Below, piece by piece: positions 16,766-25,276 of a stretch of 45,040 nucleotides of DNA; the first letter of the stretch is position 1, and each line of letters begins with the position of its first letter. This stretch comes from Candidatus Zixiibacteriota bacterium (lineage in GTDB: Bacteria > Zixibacteria > MSB-5A5 > JAABVY01 > JAHJOQ01), in NCBI GenBank assembly GCA_018820315.1, contig JAHJOQ010000056.1, forward strand, positions 1 through 45,040, read 5' to 3'. The position numbers and the translations under genes are program-made. The notes beneath the pieces are model-generated. The model saw nothing but the letters and a program-made list of their open reading frames with translations. It ran no database searches and was not told where the DNA came from.

Positions 16766-16999
16766 GGTGGAACATGTTCCACCGATTCTTCTGGCACACT
16801 TCTGCCTTAGCGTTCACCGCAATTCTCCGAAGCTCGGGCTTGTAGGCGAATGAACGATGAGGATCAACAAGGTGGTGGAACACGTTCCACCGACTCTTTT
16901 AGCACACTTCTGCCACAGCGTTCACCGCAATTCTCCGATGCCCGGACTTGTAGGCGGATGAACGATGAGGATCAACAAGATGGTGGAACGCGTTCCACC
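16766..16999. repeat. 108-bp tandem repeat with perfect palindromes, two copies plus a partial third
   Basis: Units start at 16766, 16874 and 16982, a period of exactly 108 bp. Each starts with an 18-bp palindrome, GGTGGAACATGTTCCACC, GGTGGAACACGTTCCACC or GGTGGAACGCGTTCCACC, and the third copy is little more than the palindrome. The gap 16661-17077 otherwise holds nothing recognisable. Because 108 is divisible by three, the repeat is open in frame with purL, but the purL start at 17078 makes translation of it unlikely. Confidence 0.85.
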
Positions 17000-17077
17000 C
17001 TGCAAGACCCCCTGCCGCTGAAATCTCCCTTGACTGATCGGTTCAAACACCTTTATTGCTCTCTTTCAGGAGGTGGT

Positions 17078-19318
17078 ATGGCTGAGCCGAAAGTCGATCT
17101 CGAACTCGCAATAGAACACGGACTATCCGAAGACGAATACGATTGGATTCTCAGGATTCTCGGGCGGACGCCTACCTACACCGAACTCGGTATATTCTCA
17201 GTCATGTGGTCGGAGCATTGCTCGTATAAGAACTCAATCGCGCTCCTGAAGACTCTCCCCCGCGAAGGCTCTGCGCTCCTGACCAAGGCAGGCGAAGAAA
17301 ACGCCGGAGCTATCGACATCGGGGACGGCCTCGCGGTTGTATTTAAGATCGAATCGCACAATCACCCCACAGCAGTCGAGCCATACCAGGCCGCAGCCAC
17401 CGGTGTCGGCGGGATTTTGCGCGACATATTCACAATGGGTGCACGCCCGATCGCGTGTCTTAACTCGCTTCGTTTCGGGCATCTCGATCAGCCGAGGGCG
17501 CGGTATCTATTTAACGGAGCGGTCAAAGGTATCGGCGACTACGGAAATTCGTTCGGTGTGCCGACAGTCGGCGGTGAGGTCTATTTCGAGGACTGCTACG
17601 CTGGAAATCCACTCGTCAACGCAATGGCTGTCGGGATTGTCAAGACCGATGGTCTTATCAGCGCAACTGCCAAGGGCGCCGGCAATCCTGTGTATATCGT
17701 CGGTTCATCGACAGGCCGCGACGGCGTCCACGGAGCGACATATGCATCTGAAGGAATATCTGAGGCAACGGAATCAAAGAGACCGTCGGTGCAAATCGGC
17801 GATCCATTTATGGAGAAGCTCCTTCTCGAAGCGACACTCGAAATAATCAGAGAGGACCTGATCGTAGGGGTGCAGGATATGGGCGCGGCGGGGATCACCT
17901 GCTGCACGACCGAAATGTCTGCGCGCGGAAAGTCGGGCATGGATATCGATCTGACCAAAGTGCCGGTGCGCGAAGACAATATGACACCGTACGAGATAAT
18001 GCTCTCCGAATCTCAGGAGCGGATGCTGGTATGCGTGAAGAAGGGGAACGAGAATAGCGTGCAGGAAATTTTCAAGAAGTGGGGACTGCATGCAGTGCAG
18101 ATCGGTACTGTCATTGATGAGGATAGGCTTATCGTTCGCAATAATGGACAGGTCGTCGCTGACATGCCGGCAGATATTCTCGTGCTTGGCGGAGGAGCTC
18201 CGATATACAAGCGCGAGACGAAATGTCCGTCGTACCTCGATGAACTCAATAAACTTGACATACAAGATATTGCCGTTCCGAACGATCTCGATGATTCGAT
18301 GATTAAGCTGATCGGATCTCCGTGTATTGCCGACCGTAGCTGGATATATCACCAGTACGATCAGACAGTCAGAACGAACACCGCTGTCGCTCCGGGGTCC
18401 GATGCTGCTGTGATGAGAATTCGAAAGACAAAGAAGGCTCTTGCATTGACGACCGACTGCAATGGACGGTACTGCTATCTCAATCCGAGGCGCGGCGCTG
18501 AGATCGCTGTATCCGAGGCTGCGCGCAATATCACCGCATCTGGCGGACGGCCTGTTGCGATCACCAACTGCCTCAATTTCGGGAATCCGTACAAGCCGGA
18601 AATGTACTGGAATTTCACGGAGGCTGTCGGTGGAATGGGTGAGGCATGCAGAGTCTTCGAAACACCGGTGACTGGCGGCAATGTCTCATTCTACAACGAA
18701 GACCAGATCACCAATCGTGCAGTATTCCCGACACCGGTAATCGGAATGCTCGGGATCATCGACGACATCGCGCATATCACGACACAGCATTTCAAGGATG
18801 ATGGTGATATCATATTGCTGATTGGCGAGACACACGAAGAACTCGGCGGATCGGAGTATCTGAAAATCGTCCACGGCAAAATCTGCGGCGACTGCCCGCA
18901 GCTCGACCTGCAGCATGAAAAGCTCGTACAGGATGCAGTCAGGAACTTGATTACATCCGGGCTATTGAAATCATGTCATGATCTATCCGAAGGCGGGCTT
19001 GCGGTAGGACTTGCAGAATGCTGCATCACTGATCGCGAGAATCAGATCGGCTGCAACGTGAAACTCGAATCTGATCTTCGCCACGACATTCTGCTCTTTG
19101 CGGAGTCGCAATCGAGGTTCATCGTGACGGTGACCGCGAAGGATGTTGGCAGGGCATCGAAGCAGTTGCGCGATGCAGGAATAACGTTCGCACAAATCGG
19201 AAGTGTCGGCGGAGACAGGCTGAAGATCAATTCAATGATTGATTGTTCGCTAACTGATCTGTCAGCGGCATATTTCGCCACGCTCCACGACTTTATGGAT
19301 CGCCCAATCGAAGTGTAG
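17078..19318 (+). CDS. purL: Phosphoribosylformylglycinamidine synthase subunit PurL
   Basis: A 746-residue protein, the length of the small (PurLQS-type) PurL. It performs the ATP-dependent amination of FGAR to FGAM in purine synthesis, using ammonia from the separate PurQ subunit with PurS; neither is in the window. Landmarks: [14 protein letters not shown] near the N-terminus, [21 protein letters not shown] (ATP/metal site), and [12 protein letters not shown]. The start is ATG 17078, preceded by AGGAGGTGGT. An in-frame ATG at 16850 would add 76 residues read from the tandem repeat and is rejected. It converges on the SLOG gene with only 3 bp between stop codons and no terminator visible. 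Confidence 0.95.
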   Translation: MAEPKVDLELAIEHGLSEDEYDWILRILGRTPTYTELGIFSVMWSEHCSYKNSIALLKTLPREGSALLTKAGEENAGAIDIGDGLAVVFKIESHNHPTAVEPYQAAATGVGGILRDIFTMGARPIACLNSLRFGHLDQPRARYLFNGAVKGIGDYGNSFGVPTVGGEVYFEDCYAGNPLVNAMAVGIVKTDGLISATAKGAGNPVYIVGSSTGRDGVHGATYASEGISEATESKRPSVQIGDPFMEKLLLEATLEIIREDLIVGVQDMGAAGITCCTTEMSARGKSGMDIDLTKVPVREDNMTPYEIMLSESQERMLVCVKKGNENSVQEIFKKWGLHAVQIGTVIDEDRLIVRNNGQVVADMPADILVLGGGAPIYKRETKCPSYLDELNKLDIQDIAVPNDLDDSMIKLIGSPCIADRSWIYHQYDQTVRTNTAVAPGSDAAVMRIRKTKKALALTTDCNGRYCYLNPRRGAEIAVSEAARNITASGGRPVAITNCLNFGNPYKPEMYWNFTEAVGGMGEACRVFETPVTGGNVSFYNEDQITNRAVFPTPVIGMLGIIDDIAHITTQHFKDDGDIILLIGETHEELGGSEYLKIVHGKICGDCPQLDLQHEKLVQDAVRNLITSGLLKSCHDLSEGGLAVGLAECCITDRENQIGCNVKLESDLRHDILLFAESQSRFIVTVTAKDVGRASKQLRDAGITFAQIGSVGGDRLKINSMIDCSLTDLSAAYFATLHDFMDRPIEV

Positions 19319-19321
19319 AGG

Positions 19322-20407
19322 TCATTCTTCGTTTGTAAGTGCGACCACCTCACAAGAAGTCAGTTCTCTAACTTCATTGATTTCGGAGCCCTTCCGAACG
19401 ATGATCTTTGCCTTGTCTGCAGGCAACTCGCTCAGATCAATATCGCCGTGGAATCTCCATTCCTGTTCCGGCTCCCAGTTGCCCGATTTCTCACCTTTAT
19501 TCTGGAAGTATGGCTTGTCGCAATCTCGCATGTTCTGAAAGATATTTGGAGTGGCATAGATTACGGGTCTGATTCCAATCGATTCGGCGAAATTCCTCTC
19601 AATTGCAATTCCATACGGTTCGAAATTCCAGCGAACAAACCGCGCGCGCCATTTCATGAGGGTTACGGCGTCTGCCGGATGGCGCTCTGTCAGCGAGACG
19701 ACTTCGTAGCCCCCCTGAATGCGTTCTCCTGTGCCGAAGATTTTGCTGGTTTGCAGGATATTCTTGAGAGAGTTCAGTGCGCGATGAGAATAACTGCCTG
19801 CAGATGCTATCATTTCATCATAGTAGTCGAACGACTTCTGATTTGGCCAGGGACCATCGAAACTTCGAGTCCAGTGTGTTAGATAGTCCCACGATTCATG
19901 CTTCGAGATAACGATGCTGGATTTGTCTGGCGGATTGTAGAGTCGGCGCGAGGATTTCGTGTACGGAGTCGAGAATGTGTGATCTGTGACCGCATCACAC
20001 CTTGCGTGACCAGCAATCATCATCGCAAGGTTGCCTTCGGGATTCACAGATACCGGCAAAACCAGATCAGCGTTCCCGATTGCAGTACGATCTCTGTCGA
20101 GCCACCAGTCTTTCGATGATTTTCCGGATGATTCGACGGCACTGATCCGGGTTATCGAGTTGTTGAGGTCAAAAGATTCAAGTAGCTCATTAGGCGAGCC
20201 GCTCATCGACGATGGCACGATCAGATCGAGCGGGACTTCCAGTTTGCTAGCCAGATATGTCACCAGTTCGTATGTGTTCATACCGACGCTTGATATCAGT
20301 CCGAATCCCTCGCACGCGGCATAATTGGCGGCGGCGATGGTATTCACCACCCACGCATCTGATCCGGTCGGTTGTTTGGATTGACGGGAGTTAAGAATAA
20401 GCGCCAC
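19322..20407 (-). CDS. DprA-like (SLOG) Rossmann protein with DUF2971-like C-terminus
   Basis: About 361 residues. Residues 3-130 look like a DprA/LOG (SLOG superfamily) Rossmann fold: LILNSRQSK, then GLISSVGMNTYELVTYLA (where DprA has its SGxAxGID helix start), DLIVPS, and RDRTAIGNADLVLPVSVNPEGNL, paralleling RNRIIAGLSDxxLVVEAxxxSG in DprA. Residues about 235-350 resemble DUF2971: MKWRARFVRWNFEPYGIAI, PVIYA and WEPEQEWRF. SLOG domains are known or proposed to sense nucleotides and NAD-like ligands in conflict systems. It is transcribed in the same direction as the DUF262 and HEPN genes, 110 bp after them. The GTG start at 20407 is uncertain. The frame continues upstream to a CTG with a better ribosome site (GAGGGG), and the conserved strand would favour an earlier start. 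Confidence 0.55.
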   Translation of the reverse strand: MALILNSRQSKQPTGSDAWVVNTIAAANYAACEGFGLISSVGMNTYELVTYLASKLEVPLDLIVPSSMSGSPNELLESFDLNNSITRISAVESSGKSSKDWWLDRDRTAIGNADLVLPVSVNPEGNLAMMIAGHARCDAVTDHTFSTPYTKSSRRLYNPPDKSSIVISKHESWDYLTHWTRSFDGPWPNQKSFDYYDEMIASAGSYSHRALNSLKNILQTSKIFGTGERIQGGYEVVSLTERHPADAVTLMKWRARFVRWNFEPYGIAIERNFAESIGIRPVIYATPNIFQNMRDCDKPYFQNKGEKSGNWEPEQEWRFHGDIDLSELPADKAKIIVRKGSEINEVRELTSCEVVALTNEE

Positions 20408-20517
20408 CTTCTGACAGCGCTCATCCTGTATGCTCGAAGTATTCAGTTGTGCACCCCTCTTTGTGTGCTTGTCAAGTTACAAGATGAAGGGCCATCGAAA
20501 ACGAGCATGGCAGATGG

Positions 20518-20979
20518 CTAATGACACTGACCCTCACAAATATCTATGAACTTAATTGCCCTCTGATAATAGTCATAGATCCGGGCATACGTAATACTCA
20601 CGTCCTCACCATGAGATATTCTATTCCTATTGGCAACGATGCTATCAACCGCATCCTTTAGTTCTCCCTCTGTTTGCCTTTCAATTGCAGCTTCCCATTC
20701 GCGGCTGAACAGCCCAATCAGCTTAAGTATCTTCCCCATCTTTGGATTTCGGAACTCCCGCAGTTTGCCATCTATAAAATTCGCTACAGTTGGAGAGGAC
20801 TGCTCGTGTGCGTGCTTTATCAATATTTCTCTGATGCCAATCTCTAGAAAGCCGGACACAAGAACACAAAGGTACCGAGCCCAGTGCGACTGCAGCTCAA
20901 TTTGCTCAGATAGCAGTCCAATTTGTCCGAATAGATGGTCTAGCCTTTTTTGATAGAGAACAATTTTAATGTTGTTCAT
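20518..20979 (-). CDS. HEPN-domain protein, MAE_28990/MAE_18760-like, probable RNase effector
   Basis: A 153-residue, mostly helical protein. It carries the HEPN RNase signature R-x4-H at Arg118-His123 (VANRNRISHG), followed by a helix YARIYDYYQRAIKFID. The N-terminal part (SHWARYLCVLVSGFLEIGIREIL) fits the MAE_28990/MAE_18760-like HEPN group. HEPN proteins with this motif are usually metal-independent RNases acting in toxin-antitoxin and abortive phage defence. It overlaps the preceding DUF262 gene by 4 bp (ATGA), so the two are made together. The intact motif suggests an active nuclease. Codon use looks more A/T-rich than the surrounding core genes, consistent with transfer. Confidence 0.7.
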   Translation of the reverse strand: MNNIKIVLYQKRLDHLFGQIGLLSEQIELQSHWARYLCVLVSGFLEIGIREILIKHAHEQSSPTVANFIDGKLREFRNPKMGKILKLIGLFSREWEAAIERQTEGELKDAVDSIVANRNRISHGEDVSITYARIYDYYQRAIKFIDICEGQCH

Positions 20980-22055
20980 CTTACGTTCTCAAATGCAGTA
21001 GTAGCCAGAGAAATCCTCTTATAGACGATGGTTTCATCAGCAGTACCAGTGTGAGTAGCACCGAGAAAATCTCGGTCATTCAACAAGGCTTCATAACTTT
21101 CTCTTACAGCATCCATGTCTTCGATATTACCGGCTTCGAGTCTTCTTGCTATTCCCGTCATGATTGCATCAAAGACAGCCGCATTGAGCGCTCTAAGAGG
21201 CTTAAAGGCCCTGTCACCGATCGATTCGTTAACTAGCTGAACAGTATTGGAAAAGACTTCTGTTAGTTTTTCCGCTGACTGCAACTTCAGACTCTTATTC
21301 TTAGCCATGTATGAGTTGAGGAAATCTTTCATCGGTCTAGAATAGTTCTCGATATCAAACAACATCGCAAAAAAGCGCAGTATCAATTCCTGATCTCTCA
21401 TGCGGCTGCTTACATTGCCATAGACTAAACGCCAGAACTTATTCTGATTGAGTTCATCCAATAATCGATTAAACTCCCCGTGGTACATGCATGCTCTGAT
21501 TTCTTGAGGATGCAGGTGTGTTCCTCCCGTGTTCAAGCGTTCAAAAATATGATAGATACTGCTGTCGTCTTCGGAAGGTTCGTCCTGCTTTACGATAGTT
21601 GCATGTAGAATAGAGTCGTCCAATCGACGTCGGTCTTCATCTTTCAACTTCTTGTATGTCATGCCTCGAAGCTGTTTTTGAACATTCGTGAGTTCGAATT
21701 CTCGCCCAGTATGTGCAAAAATGCCTTCGTAGAAATATTGGAGGGTGCGAAGTCTCTGCTGTCCATCAATGACCAAAAGGTGCTGGGTCTCTTTTTCCTT
21801 AGACAAGAAAATACCCGGTACCGGTAGACCAAGTAGAAGAGATTCAACGAATCGTGATGCCTGATTAATGTTCCAAACGAATCCACGTTGGAAGGTGGGT
21901 ACCAAGATGCTTTCGTTAGCAATCCGTTTTACCAATCCGTCTATTGGATAGTCCGCCCCATAACTGGTGATCGCATACTTGAAGAGCAGGACTTCAGACT
22001 CATCACCTAGCTCGTCCTCAATCTCTTCGTCTTCGAGTTCGAAATCATTCTTCAT
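20976..22055 (-). CDS. DUF262 domain protein (ParB/Srx-like NTPase/nuclease fold)
   Basis: A 359-residue protein. After an acidic N-terminus (residues 6-20), the DUF262 core shows VPTFQRGFVW (52-61), SLLLGLPVPGIFL (72-84), VIDGQQRLRTL (95-105) and FERLNTGGTHLHPQEIRACMY. In the modification-dependent restriction enzyme GmrSD, this ParB/sulfiredoxin-like domain binds NTP and carries out nucleotide-dependent functions. Here the C-terminal DUF1524 HNH nuclease is missing, and the HEPN protein encoded immediately downstream may supply the nuclease instead. The start has a GGGGAG ribosome site. It is first in the minus-strand cluster and separated from hutH by 151 bp. Confidence 0.8.
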   Translation of the reverse strand: MKNDFELEDEEIEDELGDESEVLLFKYAITSYGADYPIDGLVKRIANESILVPTFQRGFVWNINQASRFVESLLLGLPVPGIFLSKEKETQHLLVIDGQQRLRTLQYFYEGIFAHTGREFELTNVQKQLRGMTYKKLKDEDRRRLDDSILHATIVKQDEPSEDDSSIYHIFERLNTGGTHLHPQEIRACMYHGEFNRLLDELNQNKFWRLVYGNVSSRMRDQELILRFFAMLFDIENYSRPMKDFLNSYMAKNKSLKLQSAEKLTEVFSNTVQLVNESIGDRAFKPLRALNAAVFDAIMTGIARRLEAGNIEDMDAVRESYEALLNDRDFLGATHTGTADETIVYKRISLATTAFENVR

Positions 22056-22160
22056 CTCTGCTCCCCTGAAATCACATTACTCATACTGAGACTACAAGCT
22101 CACCGCTACAAATATAGTAAATTGACATCGCAATTCCAATACATGAAAATGAACTCAAGC

Positions 22161-22183
22161 GTCGAATCCGCAAGGGATTCGAC
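22161..22183. repeat. Perfect intergenic hairpin
   Basis: GTCGAATCC-GCAAG-GGATTCGAC is a 9-bp perfect stem between hutH and the DUF262 gene. It has no T-tract on either strand, so it is more likely a REP-type element or RNA stabiliser than an intrinsic terminator. Confidence 0.5.
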
Positions 22184-22206
22184 CTACATTTTCAATGCAG
22201 CGATCC

Positions 22207-23736
22207 TCATTTCAGCTTGCCGACTGCAGATTCAGCGGCTTCGAGGATCTTACCGGTTCGCACCAACTCGGCCATCTTGTTGATATCGTCATACAGCGGC
22301 CGGTCTTCTTTCATATACTTCACATGCTCACGGATCAGTTCATAAACAGCGTTAGAGCCTCTGCTCAGCTTGAGCGGTTTTCTGAAATCCGCCGCCTGCG
22401 CTCCGCAGAGCAATTCAATGCCGACCACTCCGCAGGCATTGTCGATAATCTGGCGCGTCTTGATCGCGCTGGTCATGCCCATCGACACGAAATCTTCCTG
22501 ATCCGCGGCGGCTGGAATCGACCCGGTCGCGGCCGGGTGCGAAAGGACGCGATTCTCGCATATAAGAGCGCCCTGTGTATACTGAGTCAGCATCATGCCG
22601 GAGAACATACCGGCACCTTCGGTGAGGAATGCAGGTAATCCGACTGACAGATTCTTGTTGAGCAGTCTATTCGTGCGCCTTTCCGATATGACGGCAATCG
22701 TTGTCACCGACATCCCGATAAATTCGAGTGGGAATGCTATCGGTGTGCCCTGGAAATTCGCGCCGGTCAAGACAACGCCGTCGCCCTCATCCGGGAAGAA
22801 GATCGGATTGTCACCGACGCCGTTGAGCTCGGTTTCGATCATTTCGCGGCAGAATCGATATGTATCCTTGGCGGTGCCGAGGACCTGCGGGGTCGAGCGC
22901 ATGGAATAGGCATCCTGGACTTTCTTATCTTTCTGAGCGAGAATTTCGCTGTCGGCGGAAAGTCTCCGGATGTTTTCGGCACACTCGATCGCGCCTCTAT
23001 ATCCCCTGATTTTGTGCAGCCGCTCGTCGTACGCAAGCATATTAGCTTTCAACCCTTCGAGAGTCATAACCGCGGCGATTTCGGCTGTCTTTGTGAATGT
23101 GTCCGCATCGAGAAGCTGCAACGATGCCATGCCGGTAATCACATTGGAACCGTTGATCGACGCGAGACCATCGCGAGCCTCGAACACGACCGGCTCGATA
23201 CCGGCCTTCTGCAGCGCAATCTTGCTCGGCAGCCGCTCGCCCTTGTAGAACGCTTCTCCTTCGCCGATCAGTACCAGTGCCATCTGCGACATGGGCGAAA
23301 GATCGCCGCAGGCCCCAACAGAGCCTTTCTGACACATGACTGGAGTGACACCTTTGTTCAGGAGATCACGCATTGTTTCGACGATTACAGGGCGGCATCC
23401 GGAATGCCCCTGAGAAAGAACATTTATCCGCGATAGGATTGCTGCACGCACAATCTCCTCAGCCATCGGTTCGCCGTAACCGGCGGCATGGCTGTATACG
23501 ATATATTTCTGGAATGCCTTGATTTGCTCCGGCGGCAGAAAGACCTCGGATAGCTCGCCGATACCGGTCGTGATGCCATACATGACAGCATGTTCGGCAA
23601 TTTTCTTGTCGACGAATGAGCGGCAGTGTCGGATTCTGTCAAATGCGGCGTCGGATACAGTGACTTGCTCTCTCTGTCTCGCAACCCGCAGTACACCCTC
23701 TATCGCTAATCTGCCATTACCTATAGTAAGCGCCAT
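22207..23736 (-). CDS. hutH: Histidine ammonia-lyase family enzyme with Cys in the MIO triad
   Basis: A 509-residue protein from ATG 23736 (GGAGGT just upstream); longer in-frame starts run through the divergent lpxC promoter and are rejected. The family removes ammonia from aromatic amino acids using the MIO prosthetic group built from Ala-Ser-Gly. Numbering is largely collinear with Pseudomonas HAL: Tyr53, His83 (YSHAAG), Asn195 and Glu414 (QEDFVSMG) all fall at the expected positions. The triad is Ala142-Cys143-Gly144 (GSVGACGDLSP), with Cys replacing Ser143. His83 and Glu414 favour histidine as substrate (giving urocanate), but the usual NFH is NFQ here, QEDH is QEDF, and no hutU/hutI genes adjoin. 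An aromatic lyase or aminomutase of another specificity remains possible. Confidence 0.8.
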   Translation of the reverse strand: MALTIGNGRLAIEGVLRVARQREQVTVSDAAFDRIRHCRSFVDKKIAEHAVMYGITTGIGELSEVFLPPEQIKAFQKYIVYSHAAGYGEPMAEEIVRAAILSRINVLSQGHSGCRPVIVETMRDLLNKGVTPVMCQKGSVGACGDLSPMSQMALVLIGEGEAFYKGERLPSKIALQKAGIEPVVFEARDGLASINGSNVITGMASLQLLDADTFTKTAEIAAVMTLEGLKANMLAYDERLHKIRGYRGAIECAENIRRLSADSEILAQKDKKVQDAYSMRSTPQVLGTAKDTYRFCREMIETELNGVGDNPIFFPDEGDGVVLTGANFQGTPIAFPLEFIGMSVTTIAVISERRTNRLLNKNLSVGLPAFLTEGAGMFSGMMLTQYTQGALICENRVLSHPAATGSIPAAADQEDFVSMGMTSAIKTRQIIDNACGVVGIELLCGAQAADFRKPLKLSRGSNAVYELIREHVKYMKEDRPLYDDINKMAELVRTGKILEAAESAVGKLK

Positions 23737-23835
23737 TGATACCTCCTGAAATTCAGTTGCCAAAGATAACAAGAAGCGGCAGAAATCCAAGCTGATTTTG
23801 CCGTTTGGGGCGCCAGATCGAGGATCAGAAAACGG

Positions 23836-23864
23836 TTTACAAACCGGTGTGTGTGTGTTATACT
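23836..23864 (+). promoter_or_regulatory. Sigma-70 promoter of lpxC-fabZ with a very short leader
   Basis: TTTACA (23836-23841), a 17-bp spacer containing a GT repeat, and TATACT (23859-23864). The predicted start near 23871 leaves only about 8 nt before the ATG at 23879, and no Shine-Dalgarno sequence is present. Confidence 0.65.
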
Positions 23865-23878
23865 CCTGCCGATTTGTC

Positions 23879-25276
23879 ATGAATGAAAAACAACGGACCA
23901 TAAAGAATCCGGTTTCCCTGGAGGGAATCGGCCTGCACACCGGTTGCAGGTCTAGAATCACCTTCAAACCGGCCCCAATTGACCACGGCATAAAGTTCGT
24001 GCGGGCGGATATAGACACCCGTCCGGAGATTCCCGCGCTCGTTGACCACGTCGTCGAATTGAATCGTGGGACTACGCTCGCGATCAACGGTGTCAGGGTC
24101 TACACTGTGGAACATGTACTTGCGGCGATTTCCGGTCTCGAGATCGACAATATCATCTGCGAACTGGACAATGTCGAACCGCCGGTGTTTGATGGCTCAA
24201 TCGAACCGTATGTCGACAAGCTGCAGGCCGCTGGACTGGTCGATCAGGAGGCCGAACGGCGGATTTTCATTATGGATGAGTTGATGGCGCATTCCGAGCC
24301 GGATCGCAAAGTCGATATTGTTGTGACACCCTCGGATGATGTCAGAATCACATTCATGATTGACTATGCAAACCCTGCCCTCGGGACGCAGTACACGTCG
24401 CTGGTATCGCTCAAGGATGAGTTCGTGGATGAATTCGCGCCTGCGCGCACTTTCTGCTTCCTGTCGGAAGTTGAGGATATGAAGTCGCAGGGAATTATCA
24501 AGGGAGGGGGGCTGGACACGGCGATTGTGATTGTAGACAAAGAGCTGACCCCGGATGTGGTTAGACGATTCAAGGATGAGTTCAACATTTCTGAGGATAT
24601 CACAGTCGGTGAGAGCGGCATTCTTAACGATAAGAAGCTGAGATTCCCCAACGAACCGGTTCGTCATAAAGCTATCGATCTGCTTGGAGATATGACCCTG
24701 GTCGGCGTGCCGGTAAGGGCGCATTTCCTGGCGGCTCGTTCCGGTCATGCTGCGAATGTCGCCGTCGCTAAGAAGATCAGGGCACTCTATCAAAAGCGGC
24801 TGCTATCAGAAAAGTATGGCAAGAACGGTATAAAGAAGGGCTACCTGCTCGATATCAATGCTGTCATGGAGCTTCTTCCGCACCGATATCCATTTCTACT
24901 GATAGACAGGATCATCGACCTGGAGCCGGAAAAGCGTGTGATTGCGATCAAAAATGTTACAATCAATGAGCCATTCTTCCAGGGGCATTTCCCGGGACAT
25001 CCCATCATGCCGGGGGTGCTGATAGTCGAGGCCATGGCGCAGGCTGGCGGTTTCATGCTGCTTAATGCGGTCGGGAAGCCGGGTGAAAAAGTGGTTCTCT
25101 TCATGGGAATGGACGGCGTACGGTTCAGAAAGCCGGTCACTCCGGGGGATCAGCTCCGATTCGAAGTAGATTTCCTGACTTTCAAGCGGAACATGTGCAA
25201 AATGTCGGGGAAGGCTTTTGTAGAGGGAAAACTGGTGGCCGAGGCGACCATGATGGCCGCGGTTGTAGACAAATAG
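23879..25276 (+). CDS. lpxC/fabZ: Bifunctional LpxC deacetylase / FabZ dehydratase
   Basis: A 465-residue fusion. Residues 1 to about 305 are LpxC, the zinc deacetylase that commits UDP-acyl-GlcNAc to lipid A. Ligands are His79 (VEHVLAA), His263 and Asp267 (HKAIDLLGD), with catalytic His290 in RSGHAAN. Residues about 325-465 are FabZ, the 3-hydroxyacyl-ACP dehydratase: LPHRYPFLLID, GHFPGHPIMPGVL with His370, and Glu384 in VEAMAQ. The fusion is characteristic of Bacteroidetes, Chlorobi and related FCB bacteria, and it balances lipid A against phospholipid synthesis, since both domains compete for hydroxyacyl-ACP. ATG 23879 is chosen because LpxC homology begins right after it. lpxA follows with no gap. 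Confidence 0.95.
   Translation: MNEKQRTIKNPVSLEGIGLHTGCRSRITFKPAPIDHGIKFVRADIDTRPEIPALVDHVVELNRGTTLAINGVRVYTVEHVLAAISGLEIDNIICELDNVEPPVFDGSIEPYVDKLQAAGLVDQEAERRIFIMDELMAHSEPDRKVDIVVTPSDDVRITFMIDYANPALGTQYTSLVSLKDEFVDEFAPARTFCFLSEVEDMKSQGIIKGGGLDTAIVIVDKELTPDVVRRFKDEFNISEDITVGESGILNDKKLRFPNEPVRHKAIDLLGDMTLVGVPVRAHFLAARSGHAANVAVAKKIRALYQKRLLSEKYGKNGIKKGYLLDINAVMELLPHRYPFLLIDRIIDLEPEKRVIAIKNVTINEPFFQGHFPGHPIMPGVLIVEAMAQAGGFMLLNAVGKPGEKVVLFMGMDGVRFRKPVTPGDQLRFEVDFLTFKRNMCKMSGKAFVEGKLVAEATMMAAVVDK

Noticed and set aside
16766-16999. CRISPR array
   Set aside because: Only two full units of 108 bp with near-identical interiors and no unique spacers; this is a tandem repeat.
16850-17077. 76-residue N-terminal extension of PurL
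   Set aside because: It is translated tandem-repeat DNA with duplicated sequence, and the internal ATG at 17078 has an ideal ribosome site and matches the start of PurL homology.
23737-24087. 117-residue N-terminal extension of the ammonia-lyase
   Set aside because: It would be read antisense through the lpxC start; ATG 23736 has GGAGGT and gives HAL-collinear numbering.
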